Below, in pieces: positions 38,379 through 47,367 of a stretch of 64,000 nt of DNA. The position numbers were made by a program, and so were the translations under genes. Within the stretch, counting starts at the first letter, position 1. Every line of letters starts with the position of its first letter. Source of the stretch: Nocardioides sp. (lineage in GTDB: Bacteria; Actinomycetota; Actinomycetes; Propionibacteriales; Nocardioidaceae); assembly GCF_030149505.1 (NCBI RefSeq), contig NZ_JASBRN010000077.1, forward strand, positions 44,510 to 108,509. Reading direction: 5' to 3'. A model generated the notes under the pieces. That model ran no database searches and had not been told where the DNA came from. It saw only the letters and a list, made by a program, of their open reading frames with translations.

Positions 38379-39082
38379 GCCCTGCTCCGACCGACACCCA
38401 CGGCACCCTGCCCGCGCCGGTCGTCGCGCGCGTGGGTGGGGGCCGGACCGACCGGCCGCTCGTGGTGCTGCTGCACGGCCGGGGTGCCGACGAGTCCTCG
38501 GTGGTCGCGCTCGGGGAGGCGCTCGAGACGGCGCTGCCCGGCCGGGCGGAGTACGCCGCGGTCCGGGCGCCCCTGGCGGAGGGCGCCGGCTTCGCGTGGT
38601 TCGCCAACCGGGGCATCGGCCGGCCGCTCCCGGAGTCCCTGCGCAGCACGATGGACTGGTTCCGGACCTGGGCCGACCAGGCGGGTGGGCGCCCGGTGGT
38701 CCTCGTGGGGTTCAGCGGCGGTGCCGCCTTCGCCGGCGGCCTGGCGCTCGACGACCCCGCGCGGTGGGCCGGGCTGGCCGTGCTCCTCGGGACCCTCCCG
38801 TTCGACGCCGGGGTCCCGGCCGACGCCGGCCGCCTCGAGGGGCTGCCGGTCCTGGTGGCCCAGGGCGAGCAGGACCGGGTCATCCCGGCCGAGCTGCTGG
38901 CCCGCACCTGGGAGTACCTCCGCGGCCCTTCCGGCGCCCGGACCACCAGCCACCGCGACGCCGGCGGCCACCTGCTGACGCCCGGCACCGTGCGGGCGCT
39001 GGTCGGCTGGCTGGACGAGGTGCTGGGCCAGGACGTGGACGGGTCCCGCGGCGCGACCTCCGCCGCGCCGGCGGGCTCGTGA
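38375..39082 (+). CDS. Carboxylesterase/phospholipase-type alpha/beta hydrolase (MhqD-like)
   Basis: 235 residues. Oxyanion motif LLHGRGADE, nucleophile Ser114 (VGFSGG), probable Asp167 (QGEQDRV) and His199 (GGHLL). The sequence pattern resembles the phospholipase/carboxylesterase group that includes Bacillus MhqD, which is made with the dioxygenase MhqO under MarR-type MhqR. Starts at GTG overlapping the upstream stop by 4 bases. Confidence 0.82.
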   Translation: MSPAPTDTHGTLPAPVVARVGGGRTDRPLVVLLHGRGADESSVVALGEALETALPGRAEYAAVRAPLAEGAGFAWFANRGIGRPLPESLRSTMDWFRTWADQAGGRPVVLVGFSGGAAFAGGLALDDPARWAGLAVLLGTLPFDAGVPADAGRLEGLPVLVAQGEQDRVIPAELLARTWEYLRGPSGARTTSHRDAGGHLLTPGTVRALVGWLDEVLGQDVDGSRGATSAAPAGS

Positions 39083-39849
39083 CCCCCGGCGAAGCAGCCG
39101 CGACGCTGCGTGCCGCCCGGGTCGAGGGCCGCACCCTCGAGCCGTTCACCGACGAGCACCCCGGTCTCGACGAGGCATGGGGGTACGCCGTGCAGCGCCT
39201 CGACCTCCGCGCGCGGCTGGGCGCAGGCGAGCAGCCGATCGGCGCCAAGCTCGGTCTGACCAGCGAGGCCAAGCAGCAGCGGATGGGGGTGCGGCGACCC
39301 GTGGTCGGCTTCCTCACCGACGCGATGCTGCTGTCGGAGGGACCGGTCGACACGCGTCGCTGGGTGCAACCGCGGGTCGAGCCCGAGGTCGCGTTCCTGA
39401 CCGGCCGCCGCATCGACCGGGCCCTCGGACCGACCGAGGCGGCGTCGTACGTCGGGGGCGTGGGGGTGGCGGCGGAGGTGCTGGACTCGCGGTGGACCGG
39501 CTACCGGTTCCGGCTGGCCGACGTGCTGGCCGACGCCACGAGCGCGGCCGGGTTCGTGCTCGGGAGCGGGGTGCACGACCTCGCGACGGTCGGCGACCTG
39601 GCCGCCCTGCGCGGGGAGGTCCGGGTCGACGGAGAGGTGGTCGAGCGTGCGACCGGGGCGGCCGTGCTGGGCGACCCGTTGCGCGCGCTCGTCCTGCTGT
39701 CCGAGCACCTGGCCGCGCACGAGGAGGTCCTGCCCGAGGGGTCGTGGGTGCTGGCCGGGGCGTTCACCGACGCGGTGCCGCTGGTCGCGGGCCGCCGCTA
39801 CGAGCTCGAGGTCGAGACACTCGGGACGATCCGGCTCGACGCCTGCTGA
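39079..39849 (+). CDS. 2-oxopent-4-enoate hydratase / fumarylacetoacetate hydrolase family
   Basis: 256 residues. The MhpD/XylJ-like hydratase or 4-oxalocrotonate decarboxylase family: GAKLGLTSEAKQQRMGV, metal ligands likely in the ExE of EPEVAFL, and the ending RRYELEVETLGTIRLDAC-like strand (quoted in part: ELEVETLGTIRL). Such enzymes act after ring opening in catechol meta-cleavage. GTG overlaps the esterase stop by 4 bases. Confidence 0.85.
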   Translation: MTPGEAAATLRAARVEGRTLEPFTDEHPGLDEAWGYAVQRLDLRARLGAGEQPIGAKLGLTSEAKQQRMGVRRPVVGFLTDAMLLSEGPVDTRRWVQPRVEPEVAFLTGRRIDRALGPTEAASYVGGVGVAAEVLDSRWTGYRFRLADVLADATSAAGFVLGSGVHDLATVGDLAALRGEVRVDGEVVERATGAAVLGDPLRALVLLSEHLAAHEEVLPEGSWVLAGAFTDAVPLVAGRRYELEVETLGTIRLDAC

Positions 39850-39879
39850 GGCGCCGGGCCCCAGCCGCCCCGGGTGACC

Positions 39880-40434
39880 TCAGGCGGGCGTCGCCGGGCC
39901 CTCGACGACCCCCGCACCGAGCCGGTGCCGTTCGCCGAGCTCGCGGTAGTAGCCGGCGTTGGTGTCGATCCACACCTGCGAGCTGGTCCCCTCGACCGGC
40001 TTGAGCGGCTTGCAGGGCGTGCCGGTGGCGACCATTCCTCCGGGCAGCTCGGTGCCGGGGGTGACGACCGACCCGGCGCCGACCAGGGTGCCGGGCCCGA
40101 CGACCGAGCCGTCGAGCAGCGTGCTCCCGTTGCCGACCAGCGCCCGCTCGCCGACGTCACGACCGTGCACGACGCAGGAGTGGCCGACGGTGGCGTGCGG
40201 GCCGACCGTGAGCACCTCGCCGGGAGCGGCGTGCAGGACGGAGTTGTCCTGGATGTTGGAGCCCTCACGCACGACGATCGTGCAGATGTCACCGCGCAGG
40301 ACCGCGCCGTACCAGATGCTCGCTCCGGCCTCGACCGTCACGTCGCCGACCAGCGTGGCGGTGGCGGCAACGAAGGCCTCGGGGTGGACGACCGGGCGCT
40401 TGCCCTCGAACTCGACGATGTTCACGCAGCGCAT
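39880..40434 (-). CDS. Gamma-carbonic anhydrase-like left-handed beta-helix protein
   Basis: 184 residues of hexapeptide repeats (GDVTVEAGASIWYGAVLRGD, VGNGSTLLDGSVVGPG). Zinc-type histidines lie in VLHAAPGE, VGHSC and VVHG, matching the three His ligands of the YrdA/PaaY gamma-carbonic anhydrase group. Activity as a carbonic anhydrase or thioesterase is not proven for many members. Converges with the hydratase gene; divergent from the DUF3556-like gene. Confidence 0.87.
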   Translation of the reverse strand: MRCVNIVEFEGKRPVVHPEAFVAATATLVGDVTVEAGASIWYGAVLRGDICTIVVREGSNIQDNSVLHAAPGEVLTVGPHATVGHSCVVHGRDVGERALVGNGSTLLDGSVVGPGTLVGAGSVVTPGTELPGGMVATGTPCKPLKPVEGTSSQVWIDTNAGYYRELGERHRLGAGVVEGPATPA

Positions 40435-40596
40435 CCTGCCTGCGACAGGAGCCGGCCGCGGCCCCGACCCGGCTCCGACCCGTGGTCACGACCCTCGACG
40501 CCCCGGCCCGGAGGCGGCACAGTACGTCTGACAGTGGCGTCGGTCACACGCCACGGTCGACCTCCGCTCCCGCCTCCCGTCGAAGGGGACCTCTTC

Positions 40597-42480
40597 ATGG
40601 GCTTCCTGACCCCCTCCCCCCAGCCGGTGCCGCCGGCCGAGTTCGTCCGTCTCCCGTTCCAGGAGCGGCTCCGGGTCCTCACGACCAACTGGGTCGACGA
40701 CGGCTTCGGCACGCCCAAGGCGCTGACGCTCGTCTACATCGTCAAGATGCTCGGGCTCTACTTCGCCGTCGGCCTGCTCATCACCGCGCAGACGACGGAG
40801 TTCGTCGCGTTCACCGAGCCGAGCACCTGGTTCGACAACATCGTCGTCTACCAGAAGCTGGCGATCTGGCTGATGCTGCTGGAAGTCGTCGGCCTCGGCG
40901 GCGCGTTCGGCCCCCTGTGCGGGCACTTCATGCCCTTCCTCGGCAACATCCGCTACTGGCTGCGCCCCGGCACGATCCGGATGGCCCCGTGGCCCACCAA
41001 GGTCCCTGGCACCGGCGGTGACGAGCGCACCGTCGGCGACGTCCTGCTGTACGTCGGCGTGCTGGCCGCCCTCGCCTGGCCGCTCCTCGCGCCGGCCGAG
41101 CAGGTGTCGGCCCTGCCCGTCGGCACCGGTCCGCAGGAGCTCGTGCCCGCCGTGGCGTTCGTCCCGATCCTGGTGCTGATGCCGCTGATGGGCCTGCGTG
41201 ACAAGGTGGTCTTCCTGGCCGCCCGCTCCGAGCAGTACCTCCCGATCATGCTGTTCTCCGCGCTGTTCGGCGCCGTCGTGCTGGCCGACGGCGCGACGAG
41301 CAGCGACTTCGTGGACCTGGTCGTGGTCTTCAAGGTGGTCATCTGCGTCGTGTGGCTGGGCGCCGGCATGTCCAAGCTCGGCCTGCACTTCGAGAACGTC
41401 GTGCCGCCGATGGTCTCCAACAGCCCCGGCATCCCGAAGCGGTGGAAGCGCGCGCACTACCGCGACGCAGCCGGCGGCGACCTCCGGCCCTCCCGCCTGG
41501 CCTGGTTCATGGCGCACGTCAACGGCACCACCGTCGAGCTCGGCATCCCGCTCGTCCTGCTGCTCACCGTCAACGACACCGTCGCCCTGGTCGCGGCGGT
41601 CTGCATGCTGCTGTTCCACCTCTACATCACCTCCACCTTCCCGATGGCGGTGCCGCTGGAGTGGAACGTCTACTTCGGCTACATCGCGATCGTGCTGTGG
41701 GGCGGGTTCGGCGACGGCTTCGACGCCTCGGTCTACAACCTCTTCGAGTTCTCCGAGCCGCTGCTGCTCGTCCCGGTCTTCGCGCTGCTCCTGGCCTTCC
41801 CGGTCCTGGGGACCTTCCGCCCGGACCTGGTGAGCTTCCTGCCCGGCATGCGGCAGTACGCCGGCAACTGGGCCGCCGGCACCTGGGCGATGCGTCCGGG
41901 GATCGAGGACCGGTTGGAGGAGATCCGCTGCGTGGAGACCCAGGGCCACCAGCTCGAGCGGATGCTCGCCATGCCCTACGAGCACGACGACGCGGAGATG
42001 ACCCTGCAGAAGGTCAACGCCTGGCGCGCCATGCACAGCCAGGGCCGCGGCCTCTACTCCGTGCTCATCGAGCACCTCGACGACCTGGAGGAGCGCACGG
42101 TCCGCGAGGGCGAGTTCATGTCCAACATGCTGCTGGGCTGGAACTTCGGCGACGGCCACCTCAACGACGAGCGCCTCGTGGCAGCCGTGCAGGAGCGGCT
42201 CCAGCTCCAGCCGGGTGACCTGGTCATGGTCTACTGCGAGTCCCAGCCGACCCCGTGGCGCCACAGCCGACCGCAGGAGTACCGCGTGATCGACGCAGCG
42301 CTCGGCCTCGTCGAGCAAGGCACCTGGGACGTCCGCGACTGCGTGTCCCGCCAGCCCTGGCTGCCGGAGGGTCCCGTGCCGCTCCACGTGACCTGGTCGG
42401 CCCCCGGCTTCGTACGCCGCCAGACGCTGACCCGCGGGTCGACGAGCGGCGCCGACACCGACCAGGAGCAGCCCGCGTGA
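40597..42480 (+). CDS. Multi-pass membrane protein, DUF3556-like
   Basis: 627 residues. About ten membrane helices lie between residues 40 and 420; a soluble C-terminal domain of about 190 residues follows, with ETQGHQLERMLAMPYEHDD and GEFMSNMLLGWNFGDGH. The layout resembles mycobacterial DUF3556 proteins, from memory. Function unknown. AAGGGGA stands before the ATG. It overlaps the downstream oxidoreductase gene by 4 bases; the two may act together on a lipid or terpenoid, which is inference from pairing. Confidence 0.78.
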   Translation: MGFLTPSPQPVPPAEFVRLPFQERLRVLTTNWVDDGFGTPKALTLVYIVKMLGLYFAVGLLITAQTTEFVAFTEPSTWFDNIVVYQKLAIWLMLLEVVGLGGAFGPLCGHFMPFLGNIRYWLRPGTIRMAPWPTKVPGTGGDERTVGDVLLYVGVLAALAWPLLAPAEQVSALPVGTGPQELVPAVAFVPILVLMPLMGLRDKVVFLAARSEQYLPIMLFSALFGAVVLADGATSSDFVDLVVVFKVVICVVWLGAGMSKLGLHFENVVPPMVSNSPGIPKRWKRAHYRDAAGGDLRPSRLAWFMAHVNGTTVELGIPLVLLLTVNDTVALVAAVCMLLFHLYITSTFPMAVPLEWNVYFGYIAIVLWGGFGDGFDASVYNLFEFSEPLLLVPVFALLLAFPVLGTFRPDLVSFLPGMRQYAGNWAAGTWAMRPGIEDRLEEIRCVETQGHQLERMLAMPYEHDDAEMTLQKVNAWRAMHSQGRGLYSVLIEHLDDLEERTVREGEFMSNMLLGWNFGDGHLNDERLVAAVQERLQLQPGDLVMVYCESQPTPWRHSRPQEYRVIDAALGLVEQGTWDVRDCVSRQPWLPEGPVPLHVTWSAPGFVRRQTLTRGSTSGADTDQEQPA

Positions 42481-43910
42481 CGAGCGCCGTCGTGGTCGGC
42501 AGCGGGCCCAACGGGCTCGCTGCCGCCATCCGCCTGGCCCAGGCCGGGCTCGAGGTCACCGTCCTGGAGGCGCACGAGCGCGCCGGGGGCGGCACCCGCA
42601 CCGACGACCAGCTGACCGTCCCGGGCCTGGTGCACGACGTGTGCGCCGGCTTCCACCCGACCGCGGTGGCCTCGCCGTTCTTCGCCTCCCTGGACCTGGG
42701 CCGGCACGGGCTGCGCTGGCTGTGGCCCGAGATCGACCTGGCCCACCCGCTCGACGAGGGGCGCGCCGCGCTGGCCGCCCGCGACATGGACCGCTCGGTC
42801 GCCAGCCTGGGCCGCGACGGCGCCCGGTGGCGTCGGATCTTCGAGCCGATCGTGCGGAACTTCGACGACCTCGTCGCCGACGTCTTCCAGCCCGTCGTGC
42901 ACGTGCCGCAGCACCCCGTCACCCTGGGCCGCTTCGGCCTCAAGGCCGCGATGCCCGCGACCTGGCAGGCGGCCCGCTTCTCCGACGAGCCGGCCAAGGC
43001 GCTGCTCACCGGCGTGGCCGCGCACAAGTTCGGCACCCTGACCGGCCCGCTGGGGTCCTCGGTCGGCTACCTGCTCGCGGGCGCCGCGCACGCGGTCGGG
43101 TGGCCGGTCGCCGAGGGCGGCACCGAGTCGATCACCCGGGCCCTGCTGGCCGAGCTCGCCTCGCTCGGCGGGACGGTCCGCAGCGGCGTACGCGTGCGGT
43201 CGCTGGACTCGGTCGCCGAGCTCGCCGGGCTGGACCGCAGGCCCGAGGTCGTCGTGCTCGACACCGCGCCGGCCGGGGTGCTGGAGATCGTCGGCGAGGC
43301 CCTGCCCGCCCGCGTGCGACGGGCCTTCGAGCGCTTCGACTACGGCCCCGCGGCGTACAAGGTCGACTACGCCGTCGAGGGTGGGATCCCCTGGACCAAC
43401 CCCGACTGCGGGCGCGCGGGCACCCTGCACCTCGGTGGCTCCGCGCGCGAGATCGTGGCTGTCGAGGCGGCGACCGCGCGCGGCCAGATGCCCGAGCGCC
43501 CGTTCGTGCTGCTCGGCCAGCAGCAGGTCGCAGACCCGGCGCGCGCGGTCGGCTCGATCGTGCCGGTCTACGCCTACGCCCACGTGCCGCACGGGTACGC
43601 CGGGGACGCCACCGAGGCCGTCACCGCGCAGATCGAGCGCTTCGCGCCCGGCTTCCGCGAGCGGGTCGTCGCGACGAAGGTCTGGACCCCCGCGGACTGG
43701 GAGGCCTACAACCCCAACTACGTCGGCGGCGACATCTCCGCCGGCGCCAACACCTGGACCCAGATCGCGATGCGGCCGCGACCGGCACTCAACCCCTACG
43801 CCCTCGGCGTCGACGGGGTGTACCTCTGCTCGTCGGCCAGCCCGCCGGGCGGCGGCGTGCACGGGATGAGCGGGTTCAACGCCGCGGAGACCGCGCTGCG
43901 CCGGCTCTGA
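42477..43910 (+). CDS. CrtI/phytoene-desaturase-like FAD oxidoreductase
   Basis: 477 residues. The FAD motif VVVGSGPNGLAAAIRLAQAG opens the protein; EAHERAGGGTRTDD follows. The C-terminal FAD contact SSASPPGGGVHGMSGFNAA resembles carotenoid desaturases and related NAD(P)/FAD-dependent oxidoreductases. No carotenoid gene is nearby, so the substrate is open. GTG overlapping the upstream stop, so it is coupled to the membrane protein gene. Confidence 0.85.
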   Translation: MTSAVVVGSGPNGLAAAIRLAQAGLEVTVLEAHERAGGGTRTDDQLTVPGLVHDVCAGFHPTAVASPFFASLDLGRHGLRWLWPEIDLAHPLDEGRAALAARDMDRSVASLGRDGARWRRIFEPIVRNFDDLVADVFQPVVHVPQHPVTLGRFGLKAAMPATWQAARFSDEPAKALLTGVAAHKFGTLTGPLGSSVGYLLAGAAHAVGWPVAEGGTESITRALLAELASLGGTVRSGVRVRSLDSVAELAGLDRRPEVVVLDTAPAGVLEIVGEALPARVRRAFERFDYGPAAYKVDYAVEGGIPWTNPDCGRAGTLHLGGSAREIVAVEAATARGQMPERPFVLLGQQQVADPARAVGSIVPVYAYAHVPHGYAGDATEAVTAQIERFAPGFRERVVATKVWTPADWEAYNPNYVGGDISAGANTWTQIAMRPRPALNPYALGVDGVYLCSSASPPGGGVHGMSGFNAAETALRRL

Positions 43911-43938
43911 CCTCGCGGCTGGAGCCAGCCTGGGACGA

Positions 43939-43973
43939 CGAGAGCCCCGGACCGACCCGGTCCGGGGCTCTCG
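43939..43973. terminator. Bidirectional terminator
   Basis: A perfect 15-bp stem (CGAGAGCCCCGGACC paired with 43959-43973) with loop GACCC separates the CrtI-like gene from the convergent tRNA. Confidence 0.88.
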
Positions 43974-43979
43974 TGACGC

Positions 43980-44069
43980 TGGCGGTGGCGGTGGGATTTG
44001 AACCCACGGTGGGTTTGACCCCACACATCATTTCGAGTGATGCACCTTCGGCCGCTCGGACACGCCACC
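43980..44069 (-). tRNA. tRNA-Ser(CGA)
   Basis: A class II tRNA read on the minus strand: acceptor stem GGTGGCG/CGCCACC, anticodon stem CATCA/TGATG with loop CTCGAAA giving CGA, a long variable arm, T-arm with GGGTTCAAATCCC. The CCA end is encoded. Confidence 0.95.
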
Positions 44070-44220
44070 GCGGGTGAATGTACCGGAGCGGGTCGGAGCG
44101 GGTGAAATCACCTCGGCTCGTACCCGGACGGTCATACCGTGCCGCCCGTTGTCCGTGCTGAGCCTGGGACGCAGCCGCGGGGCCTTCGGTACGACCGCCC
44201 GGGTACGGACCCGGACCGGG

Positions 44221-44655
44221 TCAGGCCCGCTGCTCGGCGAAGAACTCCGCGAGCAGCGCGCTCGACTCCTCGGCCAGGACGCCGGCCAGCACCTCCGGGC
44301 GGTGGTTGAGCCGACGGTCGCGCACGACGTCCCAGAGGCTGCCGACCGCGCCGGCCTTCTCGTCGTACGCCGCGAACACGACGCGGTCGACCCGGCTGAG
44401 CACGGCCGCGCCGGCGCACATGGTGCACGGCTCCAGGGTGACCACGAGGGTGCACCCGGTCAGCCGCCACCCACCGCGCGCGCGGGCGGCCTCGCGGAGC
44501 GCGACCACCTCGGCGTGTCCGGTGGGATCGGCCTCGGCCTCGCGGACGTTGCGGCCGCGGCCGACCACCTCGCCGTCTGCGTCGAGGACCACGGCCCCGA
44601 TGGGGACGTCGCCGGTCGCGAGCGCGGCGCGCGCCTCGGCGAGGGCGGCCCGCAT
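44221..44655 (-). CDS. tadA: tRNA adenosine(34) deaminase
   Basis: 144 residues. Converts A34 of tRNA-Arg to inosine. Zinc site and catalytic residues are His47-Ala-Glu49 (HAE) and Cys77/Cys80 (PCTMC); the C-terminal helix ends in FFAEQRA. The next gene upstream in the same direction encodes the usual actinobacterial partner. Confidence 0.95.
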   Translation of the reverse strand: MRAALAEARAALATGDVPIGAVVLDADGEVVGRGRNVREAEADPTGHAEVVALREAARARGGWRLTGCTLVVTLEPCTMCAGAAVLSRVDRVVFAAYDEKAGAVGSLWDVVRDRRLNHRPEVLAGVLAEESSALLAEFFAEQRA

Positions 44656-44748
44656 CGGGTCCGCCCAGCCCTCCCTCAGCGCTCGGCCCTCACGCCGGTG
44701 CCGCCTGCCCCGGTGCCGCCTGCCCCGATGCGGTCCACGCCGGGGCCC

Positions 44749-45252
44749 TCACGCGGGGGCCAGTCCCGCGACGTCGTCGAACTGCTCGCCGAAGCCGATC
44801 AGCCGCGCCACGTCGGAGAGCACCTCGTCGGGGTAGGCGTCGGGGTCGTCGAGCAGCTCCTCGAGCGCGTCCTCGCTGACCCCGAGGTCCGAGAGCAGAC
44901 CCAGGTCGCCGGCCGGCTCGTCCTCGTCGCGCTCGTCGAGGTCGTCGGGGTCGATCTCGTCGAGCAGGTCGATGACGGTCTCGGCGAGGTCCCAGTCCTC
45001 GGCGGCGCTGGCGTCCGAGAGCAGCACCCTCGTCCGCTCACCCTCGACCCGCACGATGACGAAGAAGTCCTCGTCGACCGAGACCAGCCCGATCGCGCCC
45101 GTCTCGCCGTCGAGGCGGCGCAGCGCGTCGGCCAGCACCTCGACGTCCTCGCAGTGCTCGAGGGTCAGCTCCTGCACGACCCAGCGCCCAGCCTGGCGGT
45201 ACGCCGCCACGGCGAGGTCGACGTCGTCGAGCTGCGTGGTGGTCTCGTCCAT
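44749..45252 (-). CDS. tRNA adenosine deaminase-associated protein
   Basis: 167 residues, strongly acidic (runs such as DEIDPDDLDERDEDE). It contains the conserved starts VAAYRQAGRWVVQEL and VDEDFFVIVR typical of the small protein encoded before tadA in actinobacteria. Its role is unknown; the linkage suggests help with tRNA editing or with the deaminase. Confidence 0.88.
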   Translation of the reverse strand: MDETTTQLDDVDLAVAAYRQAGRWVVQELTLEHCEDVEVLADALRRLDGETGAIGLVSVDEDFFVIVRVEGERTRVLLSDASAAEDWDLAETVIDLLDEIDPDDLDERDEDEPAGDLGLLSDLGVSEDALEELLDDPDAYPDEVLSDVARLIGFGEQFDDVAGLAPA

Positions 45253-45416
45253 GTGGTCTCCCTGGACCCGGTGCGGGCCCGCGGCCCACGTGGAGGTGGT
45301 GCGTGTGCAGGTGTGGCGCTCATCTGGTGGAGCCGTCGTGCAGGCACCAGCGTGGCAGACGTCCCACCCACGGCCAACCCCTTTGCCCGTCGGGGCGACA
45401 CCGGTCCGCCACACCC

Positions 45417-45422
45417 TAGGCT
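45417..45422 (+). promoter_or_regulatory. -10 box TAGGCT of upp, leaderless
   Basis: TAGGCT ends 6 bases before the ATG of upp, the same spacing as at 28808-28813. No ribosome site is seen, so a leaderless message is likely. Confidence 0.6.
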
Positions 45423-45428
45423 GGCCGC

Positions 45429-46070
45429 ATGCGCACCCAGGTCGTGGACCACCCGCTCGTCACCCACAAGCTCACGACGCTGCGCGACGAGCGCACCGAC
45501 TCACCGACCTTCCGCGCGCTCACCGACGAGCTGGTCGCGCTGCTGGCCTACGAGGCCACCCGCGACGTCCGGGTCGAGCCGGTCGAGATCCAGACCCCGG
45601 TCGCGACCGCCACCGGCGTACGTCTCGCCTCGCCGAAGCCGCTCGTGGTCCCGATCCTGCGGGCCGGGCTGGGGATGCTCGACGGCTTCATGCGGCTGCT
45701 GCCGACCGCCGAGGTGGGCTTCCTCGGGATGGTGCGCAACGAGGACACCCTCGAGGCCTCGACGTACGCCGAGCGGCTGCCCGACGACCTCTCCGGCCGC
45801 CAGTGCTACGTCCTGGACCCGATGCTCGCCACCGGCGGCACCCTCGCCGCGGCGATCCGCTTCCTCACCGACCGCGGCGCCGACCACATCACCGCGATCT
45901 GCCTGCTCGCCGCCCCCGAGGGCTGCGAGCGCCTCGCCGCCGACCTCGAGGGCCTCGAGGTGCCCGTCACCGTCGTCACCGCCGCCATGGACGAGCGGCT
46001 CAACGAGAAGGGCTACATCGTGCCCGGGCTCGGGGACGCGGGTGACCGGTTGTACGGCGTCGCGGGCTGA
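45429..46070 (+). CDS. upp: Uracil phosphoribosyltransferase
   Basis: 213 residues. Makes UMP from uracil and PRPP. The PRPP-binding loop is [11 protein letters not shown]; the uracil-binding end reads [13 protein letters not shown]. The N-terminus [20 protein letters not shown] is typical. Length is normal. Single gene followed by the repeat cassette at 46099. Confidence 0.97.
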   Translation: MRTQVVDHPLVTHKLTTLRDERTDSPTFRALTDELVALLAYEATRDVRVEPVEIQTPVATATGVRLASPKPLVVPILRAGLGMLDGFMRLLPTAEVGFLGMVRNEDTLEASTYAERLPDDLSGRQCYVLDPMLATGGTLAAAIRFLTDRGADHITAICLLAAPEGCERLAADLEGLEVPVTVVTAAMDERLNEKGYIVPGLGDAGDRLYGVAG

Positions 46071-46131
46071 GGCGGGCGGCGGCTCGGACGCGCGCGAGAT
46101 TTGTCGGCTGGCCGACAAACCTTGCCCGACC

Positions 46132-46250
46132 GGAGTGCGGCCGACGTGCCTGACGCGTCAGACACCCTCCAGTCGACAGAGCACCCGGTCGACCCCATCG
46201 ACCCGCGCACCGGAGTGTCGGTGACGCGCCAGGCGCGTCAGGCGCACTCC
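46132..46250. repeat. Left pair of 39-bp palindromic elements (R1 and R2)
   Basis: R1 (46132-46170) and R2 (46212-46250) are each 39 bases, start GGAGTG and end in CACTCC or CCCTCC, and are inverted relative to each other with a 41-base spacer. R2 contains TGACGCGCCAGGCGCGTCA. The minus-strand gene's stop codon (46238-46240) is inside R2, so its last four codons are repeat sequence. Confidence 0.8.
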
Positions 46251-47233
46251 GCTCGCCGCTCGAGCCCCGTCAACCGGACGTCGCAGTCGACGGAGGCGCA
46301 CGGAGTCGGTCGTCCGGTCCAGCCGCGGCTCTGCAGGACCCTGCCGACCAGCACCGCCAGCCGACAACGCGAGAGGACCTGCTGCCACCCGGCTCGGAGG
46401 CTGGCGTCACCGTTGACGGCCGCCTCCAGATCACGGGTGAGGTCGGCCCAACGATCCGCCGCGGCCGCATGACCGAGCTGCCCGTCCAGCTCGACGAGCG
46501 TGGTGTGGGGGCGGTACCGCACGTCCCGGAGGACCAGCCGCACCGGCTCACCCGCCACCACCCTCACCACCTCGCGCACCTGGCGCTCGCCTCGCGGTAG
46601 GCCGTGGGCTCGCTCCACGTCCCGGAGGTAACGCCGCTCCAGCGGCGACTCGGCGCCTGCGCCTACGTCGGCCAGCACCTCAAGGAGCAGCGCGCGTCGC
46701 GGGAGGCGACGCAGTCCCGCGAGGACGACAGTCAGCCTGGTCGCGGTGGTGGCTCCCGTGCGTACCGCGTCCGCGAGGACGGCCACGACCGCGTCCTCGC
46801 TGCCTGCAGCCGCGGCAACCATCAGCAGCGCGGTCTCCACCCGGAGTCGAGGTGGGGTCGCGTCCGGACGCGCCACACGGTCGAAGTCGCGCAGCTGCAC
46901 GACCTCGAGCCCCGGCTCGCGAGCGAGGTGCCGGCCGTGCGGCACGGCCAGCTCGACGGCGTCCCTGCGCGTGAGCTCAGCACCGATCCCGTCTGCACGG
47001 AGCGAGGACCGTCCCGCCAGCACGGACCCCGGGTGGCGCACCAACGCCGCCCACTCCCGCTGGGTCCTCGACGGCGGCCCGGTGTGGTCGAGGAAGACCC
47101 CGGGATGCACTCGCACCCACTCGCGTCGGCGCAACTGCCGCTCGATGAACGCTGGCGTGCCTCCCACGGCCGCCACCTGTCGACGCGAGACCACGCCGGC
47201 CTGCCGCCTCATCAACCGTGCCAGCTCGTCCAC
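46238..47233 (-). CDS. AbiEi-type winged-helix / DUF559 endonuclease-fold protein
   Basis: 331 residues from GTG 47233. The N-terminus (LMRRQAGVVSRRQVAAVGG then RREWVRVHPGVFLD) is like the winged helix of AbiEi-family proteins. The middle is helical. The C-terminal DUF559-like region starts at ESPLERRYLRD and has a PD-(D/E)XK-like core: Asp in LRDVRYR, then TLVELDGQLGH, as in Vsr-type nucleases. The catalytic pattern E-x-D replaces E-x-K. Single gene, no AbiEii partner, so a toxin-antitoxin label is not justified. The frame is open upstream; the start is uncertain. Confidence 0.75.
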   Translation of the reverse strand: MDELARLMRRQAGVVSRRQVAAVGGTPAFIERQLRRREWVRVHPGVFLDHTGPPSRTQREWAALVRHPGSVLAGRSSLRADGIGAELTRRDAVELAVPHGRHLAREPGLEVVQLRDFDRVARPDATPPRLRVETALLMVAAAAGSEDAVVAVLADAVRTGATTATRLTVVLAGLRRLPRRALLLEVLADVGAGAESPLERRYLRDVERAHGLPRGERQVREVVRVVAGEPVRLVLRDVRYRPHTTLVELDGQLGHAAAADRWADLTRDLEAAVNGDASLRAGWQQVLSRCRLAVLVGRVLQSRGWTGRPTPCASVDCDVRLTGLERRAECA

Positions 47234-47367
47234 CCCGCGAGCCTGCGGCCATGGCAGTCCTGAGCGGTGGCGACGGCGAGCGCCTGTGCATGAGCCGGCC
47301 CCGGGTCCTCCTGTTGATGGGTAGCGGGCCGACCCCGACGTACGCCGTCGCCGACGGCCGCCGGAAC

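Noticed and set aside
46238..47233. Type IV toxin-antitoxin system from the AbiEi-like N-terminus
   Set aside because: No AbiEii-like nucleotidyltransferase gene is next to it; the C-terminal DUF559 domain makes it a different kind of protein.
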